From NCBI GenBank assembly GCA_020632885.1, contig JACKEQ010000004.1:372001-436000 (forward strand): 64,000 nt of DNA, read 5' to 3'. Positions 1 through 10,300 of this stretch are shown one piece after another. The notes under the pieces are model-generated. The model did not search any database. It worked only from the letters and a program-made list of their open reading frames with translations, and was not told where the DNA came from. The position numbers were made by a program, and so were the translations under genes. Every line of letters begins with the position of its first letter. Within the stretch, counting starts at the first letter, position 1. This stretch comes from Alphaproteobacteria bacterium (GTDB taxonomy: Bacteria; Myxococcota_A; UBA796; GCA-2862545).

Positions 1-6
1 GCGAAG

Positions 7-402
7 ATGGACCGCTTCGAGCTCCACCGCTTCGCCGCCGTCTACGACGAGCCCGACCGGGAGGCCGTCCTACACGGCATCGTCGTCGACACCGACCGCT
101 GCGCGCTCGGAACGGCCGTGATGGTGTACTGGATGAGCTCGCCGCACTACTACCTCCGCTTCGACGAGCGCACCGAGGTGCCCGCCTACGCCCTCCTCGG
201 CTGGGACCTGCTGGAGGCCATCGAGGAGCGCGTGCGGGACGGGGCCTACACCCACGACGACGTGTTCTTCGACCCCCGCAACGACCAGCAGACCGTCGAT
301 GTCGTCGGTCGCGACTGGACGCGCTACGGGATGGACCCCAGGGGCCGCCAGCCCCCCGCGTTCATGACCCATGCGCGCGGCCTCCCCCCGACGGAGCGAT
401 GA
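7..402 (+). CDS. DUF4274-like protein
   Basis: The 131-aa product resembles the small DUF4274 family. The diagnostic stretch is a leucine/histidine/aromatic N-terminus followed by CALGTAVMVYW (about residues 32-42), matching the family pattern CDxGTALxxYW. DUF4274 proteins have no established reaction; they are often found as immunity-like or accessory proteins, but nothing here proves that. There is no signal peptide or membrane segment, so it is probably cytoplasmic. The frame is open to the window edge (codons at 1-6 are sense codons), so the true start could lie upstream; the ATG at 7 gives a protein of normal domain length. Its stop overlaps the next start (ATGA at 399-402), so the two genes are probably translationally coupled. 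Confidence 0.7.
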   Translation: MDRFELHRFAAVYDEPDREAVLHGIVVDTDRCALGTAVMVYWMSSPHYYLRFDERTEVPAYALLGWDLLEAIEERVRDGAYTHDDVFFDPRNDQQTVDVVGRDWTRYGMDPRGRQPPAFMTHARGLPPTER

Positions 403-1247
403 CCGAAGCCGAGTGGATCGCCCTCTTCGAGAGGCAGAAGCGCCACCTCATCGACCCGCGACGGTGCACGGTCGCGCCCGACGGCGACGGTGGGAGCTTG
501 TACGCCGCGCTGTACGACGGGCGTGACTTCGAGTCGTTCGAGGAGTTCGAGGCCTGGATCGCCTGGACCACGAAGATCCAGCCGTCCCTCATCACCGATG
601 GGCCCAGCCTGGGACGGGTGGAGTGGTCCGGACCCAGCACCCTCAAGCTCCCCTACGACGCCCTCACGCCCGGGCCCACGCTGAGGCACGCCATCAAGGC
701 CCTCTGCACCGCCCCGGAGCTCGACTGGGTGCGCGCCCTGGCCCCGGTGAACGGGCGCCTCCGCACCGCGGACAGCCTCGACGCGCACGTGCTCGACGGG
801 TGGCTCACCCTCTTCCGCCTCCCCGGCGAGGAGGAGGAGCCGCTCACCTGGTACCGCGTGGACCTCCCGGACCCCGCGTGGCGCGAGCACCTCGTCTCCG
901 ACCTGGCCGTGCGCCTGCGGGTGGAGCTCGCCGGTCTCGGTCACTTCGACAGCACCTGCGACGACCACGGCTGCCGGATCTGGTTCAAGGCGAGCCCCCT
1001 CCTCCAGGACGCCCTGGACGACGGGAAGGCCGTGATCGGCTCGCCGCTCCAGACCACCATCGCGAGCTCGTTGCTGGACGGGGAGGCCGTCTACCTCACG
1101 CGGCTCGGGCTCCTCGAGGTCGATCGTGTGGTGGACGCCCGCTCGGGCGAGCCCCGCACCGTGCACGTCGTCTCGTTCCAGGCCGACACGGAGCTCCTGC
1201 TGGACCTCGACGAGGCGGTCCGGGCGAACACGCTGCCCCCGCGCTGA
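399..1247 (+). CDS. hypothetical protein coupled to DUF4274-like gene
   Basis: I do not recognise the family of this 282-aa protein. It is acidic, has no signal peptide or transmembrane segment, and looks like a soluble alpha/beta protein. Visible details are a tryptophan-rich segment (WIAWTTKIQPSL near residue 51) and a pair of cysteines in STCDDHGCRIWF (near residue 187), which could be a disulfide or metal site. The ATG overlaps the previous stop by four bases, so the start is well supported and the function is probably linked to that of the DUF4274-like protein. A strong hairpin follows at 1281-1298. Confidence 0.75.
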   Translation: MTEAEWIALFERQKRHLIDPRRCTVAPDGDGGSLYAALYDGRDFESFEEFEAWIAWTTKIQPSLITDGPSLGRVEWSGPSTLKLPYDALTPGPTLRHAIKALCTAPELDWVRALAPVNGRLRTADSLDAHVLDGWLTLFRLPGEEEEPLTWYRVDLPDPAWREHLVSDLAVRLRVELAGLGHFDSTCDDHGCRIWFKASPLLQDALDDGKAVIGSPLQTTIASSLLDGEAVYLTRLGLLEVDRVVDARSGEPRTVHVVSFQADTELLLDLDEAVRANTLPPR

Positions 1248-1280
1248 GCTGACACTCCGGCTGCCGAAGGCGGCCTGCGC

Positions 1281-1298
1281 GGCCCGCTTGCGCGGGCC
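1281..1298. terminator. hairpin between convergent genes
   Basis: A perfect 7-bp GC stem (GGCCCGC / GCGGGCC) with the 4-nt loop TTGC lies between the converging genes ending at 1247 and 1303, so it could end transcription from both sides. It lacks a real T-run (only TT on the plus side), so it may act as a rho-aided pause or a 3'-end stabilising structure instead of a classic intrinsic terminator. Confidence 0.5.
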
Positions 1299-1302
1299 TT
1301 GC

Positions 1303-1860
1303 CTAGGTCTCCAGCACCCGCCGCATGGCCTCCGGGACGTCGCGCTCCGTGCCGTGGGCCACCTGGGCCTCGTTCGCAGTCGCCACGAAGTCGAACACCT
1401 CCTCCGGGTTGCTGAAGGTCTCCCAGACGTGCTTCTCCGACCCTCCGTCCAGCACGAGACGCTCGGCCGTGATGCGCAGGTCCAGGCGCTCCAGCGGGAC
1501 CTGATCGACCTCGGTGTGGTCGCGCAGCAGCACCACCGACCCCCGGCGGAGCTCGAGGGTCCACACGGGGGCCTCGAGCCACGGGAGCGACACCCGCCAG
1601 CCCACGAGCGTGGCGATGGCGAGCGGGAGGCCGATCCAGTTGGGTGCCCCGAGGACCAGGGACACGGCCAACACCACGAAGAACGACACGCCCCAGAGCA
1701 CGTCGAAGCCCATCAACGGCTGGTCGCTCCCACGCATGCCGAAGTCGGAGATCTGCGTGTTCGCGAACCCGATGAGACCCGTCTCGGTGCCGCGGAGCTG
1801 CAGAGTGGCCACCACCTCGGGCGTGTCCCGTGACGCCGGTCTCGCGTTCGTGCCGAACAT
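1303..1860 (-). CDS. small two-helix membrane protein
   Basis: This 185-aa protein has a soluble N-terminal strand-rich segment, two adjacent hydrophobic helices (about residues 52-93, beginning FDVLWGVSFFVVLAVSLVLG) and a C-terminal soluble part containing TLELRRGSVVLLRD and RLVLDGGSEKHVWETF. The arrangement resembles small membrane proteins with a PH-like cytosolic domain, but no family can be named. The ATG at 1860 was chosen over an upstream start because a clear Shine-Dalgarno (GGGAGG) sits about 6 nt before it. It is in a leftward pair with the TIGR02996-type gene, whose stop is 19 nt upstream. Confidence 0.7.
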   Translation of the reverse strand: MFGTNARPASRDTPEVVATLQLRGTETGLIGFANTQISDFGMRGSDQPLMGFDVLWGVSFFVVLAVSLVLGAPNWIGLPLAIATLVGWRVSLPWLEAPVWTLELRRGSVVLLRDHTEVDQVPLERLDLRITAERLVLDGGSEKHVWETFSNPEEVFDFVATANEAQVAHGTERDVPEAMRRVLET

Positions 1861-1879
1861 CGTCCCTCCCGAACGCCCG

Positions 1880-2869
1880 TTATCCCGTCCACCAACCAGG
1901 CGCGGAGACCTCCCGCACACCCATGCATTCGCGGAGGTCGTGGTGGAGCCGGAGCTGCGCGATCCGGCCCGGAGGTGCCGTCCACCCCGCGTGGTCCTCG
2001 ATGACGACCCGCGTGAACGGGAAGTGGCGGTGGGTGACCCGGAGGAGGCGCAGAAGCGCTACCGGCGGGTCCGGGAGCCTCGCGTGACGCCGGATCAGGA
2101 GGGTCCGCCCGCAGAGCTCGAGCTCCCAGGACGACCGCCCGAACCACGCGGGCCAGGAGAGCACGAGACGCTCCAGCCCGGGGGGCACCAGCGCAGCGAG
2201 GCGTGCGTCCATCCAGGTCGTGTGGACGGTGAGCGTTCGGAGGTCCAGCGCGGGCAGCAGGTCCTGGGCCTCCCGGAGACCCGAGGGGTCCACGGTGAGC
2301 CTCCGGAGGGACGGCAGGACCCTCGGGAGCTCCGGTAGCGCCTCGAGGAGCGCCGCGTCGGCCTCCCCGAACGGATCCCGGAGGGTCGCCCCCTCGAGCC
2401 CCAGCCCCGTCCAGGCACGCGTGGGACCCGTGAGCAGGTCGAGCAGGGCGTCGTTCCCGAGGGTCCGCACCTCGTCGAGGCCCGGGAGATCCTGCGCGAG
2501 CGCCCATCCCCGCGCGGATCGGGCCAGCCCGAGCCGCCGTACGGTCGACCAGTACGGGCTCGTGTCGATGCCATCCCGGTCGAGCCGGTAGAGCTCGGAC
2601 GACCGCAGGATGACGTCGTGGGCGAAGCCGAGGCGGAAGCCCGCGTCGTGGAAGGCCACGCGCTCCAGCGGCCCGAGCAGGGTGCGACGGTGCTTCCGGA
2701 GGAGCCAGGCCGCCCGGCGCGTCGGTGGGCCTCCCGCATGCTGGAGCTGCACGAGCTCGCCGCGGGGGTCGCCGAGCTCGAGCAGCCGATCGCCCACCAC
2801 CAGGCGCGTCTCGTGGGAGTCGGGGGCCTCGAAGACCCGCCCGAGGGCCTCGAGGACGTCCGGCTGCAT
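1880..2869 (-). CDS. TIGR02996-type repeat-companion domain protein
   Basis: Residues about 7-47 match the TIGR02996 'repeat-companion' domain found mainly in Myxococcota and Planctomycetes: a small helical unit with a core like RLVVGDRLLELGDPRGELVQ (cf. RLVYADWLEERGDPRGEFI). The rest of the 329-aa protein is leucine-rich in an LRR-like cadence (for example LPSLRRLTVDPSGLRE and DLRTLTVHTTWMD), consistent with the known pairing of this domain with leucine-rich or other repeats. It is probably cytoplasmic; its role is unknown. The ATG at 2869 has a strong AGGAGGTG ribosome site 8-9 nt upstream; longer readings through the divergent gene are not supported. Confidence 0.8.
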   Translation of the reverse strand: MQPDVLEALGRVFEAPDSHETRLVVGDRLLELGDPRGELVQLQHAGGPPTRRAAWLLRKHRRTLLGPLERVAFHDAGFRLGFAHDVILRSSELYRLDRDGIDTSPYWSTVRRLGLARSARGWALAQDLPGLDEVRTLGNDALLDLLTGPTRAWTGLGLEGATLRDPFGEADAALLEALPELPRVLPSLRRLTVDPSGLREAQDLLPALDLRTLTVHTTWMDARLAALVPPGLERLVLSWPAWFGRSSWELELCGRTLLIRRHARLPDPPVALLRLLRVTHRHFPFTRVVIEDHAGWTAPPGRIAQLRLHHDLRECMGVREVSAPGWWTG

Positions 2870-2947
2870 GCCCGTGCCACCTCCTGGTGCGAGGGTAGCG
2901 CGAGAGGCCCGCCCACGGGCGCAAGATACGAGGTGCGCGGAGGTGGG

Positions 2948-3679
2948 ATGCTCCCGACCCTGATGCTGGCGTGCGCGCCCGTCGAGCCCCGGTCCCCGAC
3001 GGAACCCACGCCCACGGGCGACACCGGTGAGCCCCTCCCGCCGCCGGCACCGCCCACGGTGCGCCACCAGCTGTGCCTGAACGGCGCAGGCGCCGACGAG
3101 GACGGCGGGAACCCCTTCGTGACCGCGCTCTGCGAGGGGCTGCCGAACGTCCTCCGCAACGAGGGCGACCCGTTCTTCCGGACCTGGGAGCTGCGGCTGG
3201 CGCGCGAGGCGATGCTCGAGGTGCTCGACACCGACGGGGACGGTGCGGTCACGGATGCCGACGAGGCCGTGGTAGACGTGCTGGGCTACTCCTGGGGCGG
3301 CGTGAACGCCACGCTGATCGACCTCCACGCCGAGCCGGGTGTCACCTCGAGACGGCCGCTGATCGGTCGCATGGCGCTCATCGACCCCTTCGTGCCTCCA
3401 GCCGACGAGCCCCTCGTGCTCGCGGGACGGGTGGAGGCCCTCTGGAGCTACCGCCACACGGTCGCCCCTCCGTGGGACTGCTCCGCCGAGGCCTTCGCGG
3501 GCCCCTACATCGGGCGACCCATGGACTGCAGCAGCATCGACGGTCCCTGTGTGGAGCACGACGTCAGCGCGGACCGCACGGTGAGCCACTGCTCCATCGT
3601 GAGCGAGGTGGCGCCGTACGTGCGCGCCAACCTCGTGGACGGCACGAGCACGGCGCCCGCCGTGTGGGTGCTGCCTTGA
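2948..3679 (+). CDS. secreted lipoprotein with GYSWGG hydrolase-like motif
   Basis: This 243-aa product has a minimal lipoprotein signal (MLPTLMLAC, Cys at residue 9) followed by a Pro/Thr/Asp linker. Two features stand out: an EF-hand-like loop DTDGDGAVTDADE (about residues 98-110) and, right after it, VLGYSWGG (about 116-123), a GxSxGG nucleophile elbow typical of lipase-like alpha/beta hydrolases. A late RTVSHCSIV segment could supply the catalytic histidine. It is therefore probably a surface hydrolase or hydrolase-derived binding protein. The start is set by GGAGGTGGG directly upstream. The gene converges on capB with a gap of three bases. Confidence 0.7.
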   Translation: MLPTLMLACAPVEPRSPTEPTPTGDTGEPLPPPAPPTVRHQLCLNGAGADEDGGNPFVTALCEGLPNVLRNEGDPFFRTWELRLAREAMLEVLDTDGDGAVTDADEAVVDVLGYSWGGVNATLIDLHAEPGVTSRRPLIGRMALIDPFVPPADEPLVLAGRVEALWSYRHTVAPPWDCSAEAFAGPYIGRPMDCSSIDGPCVEHDVSADRTVSHCSIVSEVAPYVRANLVDGTSTAPAVWVLP

Positions 3680-3682
3680 CCG

Positions 3683-6600
3683 CTACTTCTGGCGCTTGGT
3701 GAGCTCGGCCAGGATCAGCTCGGCCTCGTCGTGGCCGATGCGCTCCATCGCGAGATCCGCGAGCACCTGACGGGCCCGCCGGCGCCGCCAGATCGCGTCG
3801 ACCGGGTCGTAGGCGCGCCAGGCCCACTTGCGGACCGCCCGCCCCAGCGCGCTCCCCGACGGCCGCGCCGACCGGTTGGCGAGGAGCTCGGCCCTCCGCT
3901 CGGTCACCTTCTTCACGAGCAGATCGGCGTCCCCGCGCGGCGCCAGCGCCTCCAGCACGGCGTCGCAGAGGAACACGGAGGTCAGCCGCTTCACCCCGAA
4001 GGTCTTCACCGCCTCCTCGTCGAGGGACTGCAGCTCGGCGTGCAGCGTGCGCCACCGGACCCACTGGTAGACGAAGTCGAGCCCGGTGCCCTTGATGTTC
4101 TGCATGCCCATCGCGCGCACGGGAACGCCCGGTGGGGCCAGCCCCGCCATCGCCGAGACCACCTGGTCGCCGCTCGCCCCGCTGTCCTGCAGGAGCACGA
4201 CCCGTTGCTGGAGCCGTTCGCCGAGGAGCGCCTTGCGGCGGGCGTTCGTGTCGGCCCCGCGCAGGGCGAGCCACCAGGCGGTCTCCACCTCGACCCACGG
4301 GCCGATCTCGGGGATCGTGGACCGCACGAGGTCGAGGGCCAGCCCGCCCACCTGCTTCTTCGCCTCCGCGAAGGAGCCCGCGGGTTGCAGCGCCTCGAAG
4401 GTGTCGTAGAGCTCCGACGGGTCCACGCCCTGCTGGCGCAGCGCGTAGAACAGCCAGCCGCGCGGGTCCGGAATCTTCATGTGCTCCGACCACTTCAGCC
4501 AGGCGTCGTCCTCGGTGAGGTCGAGACCCGTGAGGAGCTCCTCCACCGCGTCCGCCACGAAGCCCCGGAAGCCCGCGAGGTTCGTGCCGATCACGAGGAA
4601 GCGGTGGGCGCCCGCCACCCGCACGACCATCCGGGCGAACACGCGCGAGCGCGGCACCCGATCGGCACGGTTGTTCACGACGCCCACGAGCCACGTCTCG
4701 GGCGACTGGGCGACCCTGTGGGCTGCGAAGCCGGTGTGGCGCCAGGAGTGCGTGAACGAGAGCTCGTCGTTGGCGGAGTGGCCGTTCACGAACACGACCT
4801 TCCGCCCGTCCACGTCGACCTCCGGGTAGACCATGAGCGCGCCGAGGTCGGGGATCACGTGGTCCGCCATCCAGCCGATGGCCTCCACGCGCGGCAGGCC
4901 GAGCTCGGTGCTCACCCTGGCGGCGAGGGCGATGTTCGCGGGGTGCTCGGCGTACGGGAACCGCGCGATGAGCTCGGTGGGGATGAGCTCCTTCTCGGCC
5001 GGCGTGAGCGCGGTGCACAGGCTCCCGAAGCGCCGGGCCTCCGCGTGCAGCACGGGGAACATGTTCTCCTCGGCCGTGAACACGGGGCTCCCGGCCGGGG
5101 AGAACGAGCCGATCACGTGGGCCACGTCCATGCCCGTGGGCCCCATCACGTCCTCGTGGTCGGGGTAGGCGTTCGTGAGCGTGGACATGTCGTCGCGCAT
5201 CCAGCCGCGCTGGAGGATGTCGACGTACCGGGGGTTCAGCGCCATGCACTCCCAGATCATGGCGCGCGCCCCGGACGTCGCAGCGAACCGGACGACGTCG
5301 GCCTGCTCCCAGATGGTGGCCTTGTCGAACGGGCGGAACAGGAAGATCTCGTGCACCCGCCCGCCGCGCGGACCGTGCAGGATCATGGCCTCACAGCCCG
5401 TGGTCTTGGACACGTAGGGCACCCCGGCCCCCGAGAGCATCCCGGCCTTGATGCGCTCCGTGCCGGACTTCCCGCGCGTGCCCCAGCCGCCGAGCACCAC
5501 GCCGAGCCTGCGCCGGTGCAGCATGACCCGCGTGCGCAGCCAGACGTTGGCGCCGTACATCAGCCCCCAGAACAGCCCGAGCATGATGCCGAGGTGCAGG
5601 AGCGTGTTCCCCGACGTGGACAGCAGGTAGGGCAGGAAGCCCGTCACGCCGTACGCCCGCGTGCCGTGCTCGAAGCCCATGCCCTCCAGGTGGCGCGTGA
5701 ACCGCTCGCCACGGCGCTGCTCGAGGGCCGCGATGCGCTCCTGGTGCAGCGCGTCGTACCGCCAGAGCAGGGCCACCCGGGCCTTCATGCGCGCGAGGAG
5801 CCCGCGCGGGCGGTGCACCTCGACGACCCCAGCGCTGCTGACGACCATCGACGAGCCCCAGCGCAGCGCGCGCCGGTAGTCGTCGACGGTGGGCAGGTGG
5901 GGTCCCCAGTCGTCGTCGTCGACCTGCACGCGCTGGCCGGGCACGCCGGTGGCCGACTGCTCGGCGAGCCCGAGCGGCGGGACCTGGATGGGGCCCTCCA
6001 GGCGCGGCCCGACGGCGTGGGTGTGCCCCTGGCGCTTCGCCGGTGCGGGGTGCCGGAGCTCGTGCAGCACCCGCCAGGCGGTGACGGCCATGACGTCCCC
6101 GCGCACCACGCGGACCCCGCGGCGCCCGGGCCGCAGGGTGAACCCGAAGCCGTCCAGCGCGTAGGGGCGCAGCGCGATGGCGAGGTCGAGGGGACGCACG
6201 CCCATCGGCAGGCGCACGGTGCGCCGCTCGCCCTCCTCCAGCGCCGCGAGGGGCTCCGCCAGGGCGCGGGCGGGGGACGCGTGGTGGGCGACCCAGGCGA
6301 GCACGCGCTCGGCGTCGCGCCGGACCCGCACCTCCGTGTGGGCGCGGGCGGCCTCCGCGGCCTCGACGACGTCGCGGGGCACGGGCCCCAGGCGGGCGCG
6401 CACGGCCGAGGCGCGCAGGGCGAACCGGAGCACGAAGGGCTCGGTGTCCCGCGCGAGCACCGCCAGCTCGCGCTCACAGCCGGGCAGCCCGCCCAGCCGG
6501 TCCGCCACCCAGGCGCGCGTGCGGGGCTCCGGGTGGGCGGAGACCTGGGGCACGAGGTCGCGGCGGTCCATGGCGACCATGGCATCGACGGCGTGGAAGC

Positions 6601-7366
6601 GCACGATCTCGGTGGGGTCGTCCAGCAGGGCCACGAGGTGCCGGTCGTCGCCGATGGACGCCAGGAGCTCGACGGCGCGGGCGCGCACCAGGGCGCCGTC
6701 CGAGGTCGTGTCGCGCTGGAGGGCTGCCAGGAGGGCGTCCCGCCCGTCGGGGTCGAGGTGCACGAGGATGGGCACAGCCTGGCGCCGCACCCAGACGTCG
6801 TCGCCGGAGGTCGAGGCCGTGACGAGCTCCCGGCGCACCGAGTCGCTCCAGGTGGCGTCCGGCTCGAGGGCCACGAGCTCCACGAGGCAGGCAGCCGCGC
6901 GCCGACGGGTCTGCGGACGCTCGTGGCTCCGGAGGGTCCGCCGCATCCTCGCGCCTGCCGCCGGCCTGCGCTCGGGGTCGTTCTGGAGGGCCGGCACCAG
7001 CGCCACCAGGGCGAGCTCCGTGAGCGTGCCGAGCCGGTCGCGGCGTGCGGTCACGCGCTCCTGGATGGCGTCCAGCCCGAGGTTCCGCCCCAGCGCCGTG
7101 AGGTCGCCGGGCAGGCGGGTGACGCTGCTGTGGCGCCGCAGCCAGGCGGCGAGGAGCGCGCGCACCTGCACGGGCGTGGCGCCCACGAGCGTCTCCGCCA
7201 GGGCCTCTGCGGACGTCGCCCAGCGGTGGGACTCCTGCTGCCAGCCGTCGATCGCCTTCAGGAGCGCGGTGGCGGCGTCGACACGCCGGGCGATGCGGTC
7301 CACCTCCGCGATCTCCTCGGCGAACGCACGGCGGAGCAGCACGTTCAGGCGGTCGCCGACGCTCAC
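3683..7366 (-). CDS. capB: CapB/PgsB-type poly-gamma-glutamate synthase with N-terminal HEAT-like repeats
   Basis: Residues about 620-1095 carry every landmark of PgsB/CapB, the Mur-ligase-like amide ligase that polymerises glutamate at the membrane: nucleotide loop GTRGKSGTE (about 629), SKTTGCEA, RAMIWECMALNPRY, PDHEDVMGPT, FVNGHSANDE, NNRADRVPR (about 890) and GMQNIKGTG (about 1087). A hydrophobic segment just before the ligase (GIMLGLFWGLMYGANVW) fits the membrane anchor of PgsB. Bacillus PgsB is about 393 aa; this protein is 1227 aa. The extra length is an N-terminal half of alpha-helical HEAT-like repeats (about 90-480), an insertion of roughly 100 residues before GMQNIKG, and a basic C-terminal extension of about 130 residues. 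The GTG start overlaps the stop of the upstream gene (GTGA) and has GGGAGGG before it. It is the last gene of the six-gene leftward operon. Confidence 0.9.
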   Translation of the reverse strand: MSVGDRLNVLLRRAFAEEIAEVDRIARRVDAATALLKAIDGWQQESHRWATSAEALAETLVGATPVQVRALLAAWLRRHSSVTRLPGDLTALGRNLGLDAIQERVTARRDRLGTLTELALVALVPALQNDPERRPAAGARMRRTLRSHERPQTRRRAAACLVELVALEPDATWSDSVRRELVTASTSGDDVWVRRQAVPILVHLDPDGRDALLAALQRDTTSDGALVRARAVELLASIGDDRHLVALLDDPTEIVRFHAVDAMVAMDRRDLVPQVSAHPEPRTRAWVADRLGGLPGCERELAVLARDTEPFVLRFALRASAVRARLGPVPRDVVEAAEAARAHTEVRVRRDAERVLAWVAHHASPARALAEPLAALEEGERRTVRLPMGVRPLDLAIALRPYALDGFGFTLRPGRRGVRVVRGDVMAVTAWRVLHELRHPAPAKRQGHTHAVGPRLEGPIQVPPLGLAEQSATGVPGQRVQVDDDDWGPHLPTVDDYRRALRWGSSMVVSSAGVVEVHRPRGLLARMKARVALLWRYDALHQERIAALEQRRGERFTRHLEGMGFEHGTRAYGVTGFLPYLLSTSGNTLLHLGIMLGLFWGLMYGANVWLRTRVMLHRRRLGVVLGGWGTRGKSGTERIKAGMLSGAGVPYVSKTTGCEAMILHGPRGGRVHEIFLFRPFDKATIWEQADVVRFAATSGARAMIWECMALNPRYVDILQRGWMRDDMSTLTNAYPDHEDVMGPTGMDVAHVIGSFSPAGSPVFTAEENMFPVLHAEARRFGSLCTALTPAEKELIPTELIARFPYAEHPANIALAARVSTELGLPRVEAIGWMADHVIPDLGALMVYPEVDVDGRKVVFVNGHSANDELSFTHSWRHTGFAAHRVAQSPETWLVGVVNNRADRVPRSRVFARMVVRVAGAHRFLVIGTNLAGFRGFVADAVEELLTGLDLTEDDAWLKWSEHMKIPDPRGWLFYALRQQGVDPSELYDTFEALQPAGSFAEAKKQVGGLALDLVRSTIPEIGPWVEVETAWWLALRGADTNARRKALLGERLQQRVVLLQDSGASGDQVVSAMAGLAPPGVPVRAMGMQNIKGTGLDFVYQWVRWRTLHAELQSLDEEAVKTFGVKRLTSVFLCDAVLEALAPRGDADLLVKKVTERRAELLANRSARPSGSALGRAVRKWAWRAYDPVDAIWRRRRARQVLADLAMERIGHDEAELILAELTKRQK

Positions 7367-10300
7367 CGGCCCTCCCGGGCGGTCCGGAACAGGTCGCGCG
7401 TCGGCGGGGGGTCACGCAGGCCCCGGAAGCGGGTCCAGTGCACGGAGAAGCCCGCCTGGCCGGACAGATCGCCGATGCCGCTGGCCGTGGCCTCCGCGAA
7501 GGGCAGGAAGCGCCGCGGGCCCCACCAGGCGTCGAAGTCCGCCGACACCGCCAGGCGCGGCGTGAGACGACCCGCGTCGCGATCCAGGTCCTTGAAGACC
7601 AGGTCGAGGGCTCCCTCCGCGGAGAGCCTGAGGTGACGCGCCACCAGGACGTCCGCCCGCGAGCCCAGCGTCATGCGGTCCAGGCTGGGTCCGGCGTTGC
7701 TGTCGGCCTGCGCGTACACCCGCATCCGCAGATCGCGCGTGGGCTCCGACAGGACGGTCATGCGGGCGTCGACTCCGGCGTAGTGGACGAGACGGTAGCG
7801 CGACCACGTCCGGGGGTCGACGACACGTCGGGGCTGGAGTGAGACCCATGACAGGCGCGGCCAGATCTCCGCACGGAGCCAGGCGAGCTTCGGGCCGGTC
7901 TGGGTGCGGAGGTGCGCCTGCACGCCGATCTCGCCCGCGTCGCCGAGGAAGGTCGTGGACCCCCACCCCCGCAGACCCACGAGCGACCGGCCGCTGCGCC
8001 GGCCCACCTCGCCCACCGCACCGAGCCCGCCGGGCGCGCGCACCCAGACCTCGCCGAAGGACCACCCGCGGCCCTCCGTGCGGTACGCGCCCACCTCGAT
8101 CTCCGCGGTGGTCCAGCGCTCCCGGTACTGGCCGTCGTACGCGACGACCCCGGCCATCTGGGCCTTCCAGGTGGGCCCGCGGGGGACGTCGCGGTGGGAC
8201 GGGCGGGCGAGCTCGGGCCAGAGGTCGTCGACCGTCAGGAGGGACGTGGGCATGGGGCGTGCGGGCCGCTCGAGCTCCAGGTCATCGTCCTCGTCCCGCA
8301 CCTCCGAGAGCGTCACGAGCGCCGTGCCCGACCCCTGGAGCACGAGCTGGCCGCGGGGGTGCACCACGAGGCGGCCGTCCTCCTCGGCCAGCAAGGGTGC
8401 CACGGGCCGTACGTCCCCGGAGACGACCTCGATGCGCGCGAGCCGGTCGTCCGGCACGCGGATCGCGGTCCTCCCGCGCACCGCGAGGCCGAGCCTGCGG
8501 ACGCCCGCCCGCACGAGCCCTCCGGCGTCCGAGGCCCGCACGACCACGACCTGGTCGGGGTCCACGGGGCCGATCTCCGCGACGTTGCCGTCCACCTCGA
8601 CCCGCGCGTCCCCGCCGTCGCTCACCACCGCACCCGGCGTGGTCGTCCCGAACGCCTCGAGCGCGCAGGGCGCGCCCCGGAGCGCCAGGTCGCGGCAGTG
8701 GAGCTCCAGGACCAGACCCCGCCGCGGGCTGACGACGCGGTCCACGGCACCCTCGCGCACCACGACCGTCTCGTCCGCCGGCCACGGCGACAGCACCAGG
8801 GCGTCCTCCACGGCCGCCCAGACACCCTCGCGCTCCGGGGGGCCCTCGAGCTCGACCGGGATCAGTCCGCCCCCGGCGTCCGCCCGCTGCACCGGCACCC
8901 ACGCAAGGCCCGCCAGCGCGCGCCGGAGCACCTCCTCCCCCGCGGTGGACGCGATCACCACGGCCTCGTCGCGCTCCCCGCGCTCCAGGGCCTCCAGGGC
9001 CCGAGCGGCGTCCGGCTCCCCGAAGGCCCGCGCGGTCGCGGCGTCCAGCGGGCCCTCGAGGCGCGTGAGCACGGGCACCGTCGCCACGTGGGCCCAGGCC
9101 TCGCGGTGCAGATCGGGGTCCACCTCGGCGAGGGCGGCCACGTCGGTCCACGCCAGCCGACGGCGACCCAGGATGGCCAGCGCGACCGCCCGGTCCGCGC
9201 GGGCCCGCGGGTGCCCCGCGTCGATCTGCCGGGTGGCCTCCCGGATCCGCTCGAGGGCGTCCTCCAGGTCCGGCTCGGGCGGCTCCTCCGAGGCCACGCG
9301 CAGCATCCGGCCCGCCAGGCCCGCGCTCCCGTCCCCCTCCACCCGCACGGACGTCGCGTAGGGCCCCGCGCGCACCTCGCCCCCGGCCTCCAGCCGCTCG
9401 ATCCGACCGTCGTCGAACACCAGGGTCACCGGACCGTCCGCCGCCACCCGCAGGTCGAGGGGCGCACCGCGCCCGGGCAGCACGAAGGTCGCCGGGAGGG
9501 GCACGGCCCGCCAGCCCACACCCGGCGTCCCGCCCTCCCAGCCCCGCGTGGGCGTGAGGAGCGCACCCTCGTGGACCTCCACCGTGTGCACGCCCGCCGC
9601 CAGCGCGTGGTGGAGCTCGCCTTCGCCCGCCACCTCACGGCCGTCGAGGGTGAGCCGGGTGCCCGGAGCCGCCACCCAGCGCACCGCCTGCCGGAGGTCG
9701 GGGTGAGCGGTCTGCACGGTGAACCGGGCCGTCTGGCCGGGCTCCACGCGGTTCCGGGGCACGCCCAGGCCGTCCGGGGCGAAGCGCCACGTGGCCTCCG
9801 CGTCGCGGTCCGCCTCCAGGCCCACCCAGCGCGTCGCGAGGGCTGCGTGGCGCACCTCGTCCCGGGCCAGCGGACGGTCGGCGGGACGCCCGCGCCGCGC
9901 CCGCTCCAGGAGGGCGACGCCGTGGGGCCGGGTGCCCTGCTGACCGTCCAACCAGTCTGCCAGGACGCGCGGATCGGGACCCTCCACCGTCTCCAGCCAG
10001 GCCAGCGGGACGTCGATGGGGAGGTCGGCCGCGCGCCGGAGCACGGCGTGGGCGACGGCAGGGTCGCCCGGCACCGCGGGGTCGCAGAGGGCGAGGAGCT
10101 CGGCACCCGACGCCCGCTCGATGGACCGCACCCGGGCCCAGGTCGCGACCGCGGGGTCCAGATCGTCCAGCCACGGCGTGAAGTCCGCGGGGAGGCCCTG
10201 GAGCGCGTCCCACTCGACCGCCGCGATGCCCTCCGCCGGTCGGCGCTGGTGGGCCGGCAGGAGCAGCCAGCGGCGGAGGCGCTCCCGCCTCACGACCACC

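Noticed and set aside
3731..7636. 1301-codon open frame on the plus strand opposite capB
   Set aside because: It is antisense to capB, whose protein has every family motif. Its translation is Arg/His/Gly/Pro-rich with no domain, as expected from a high-GC shadow frame.
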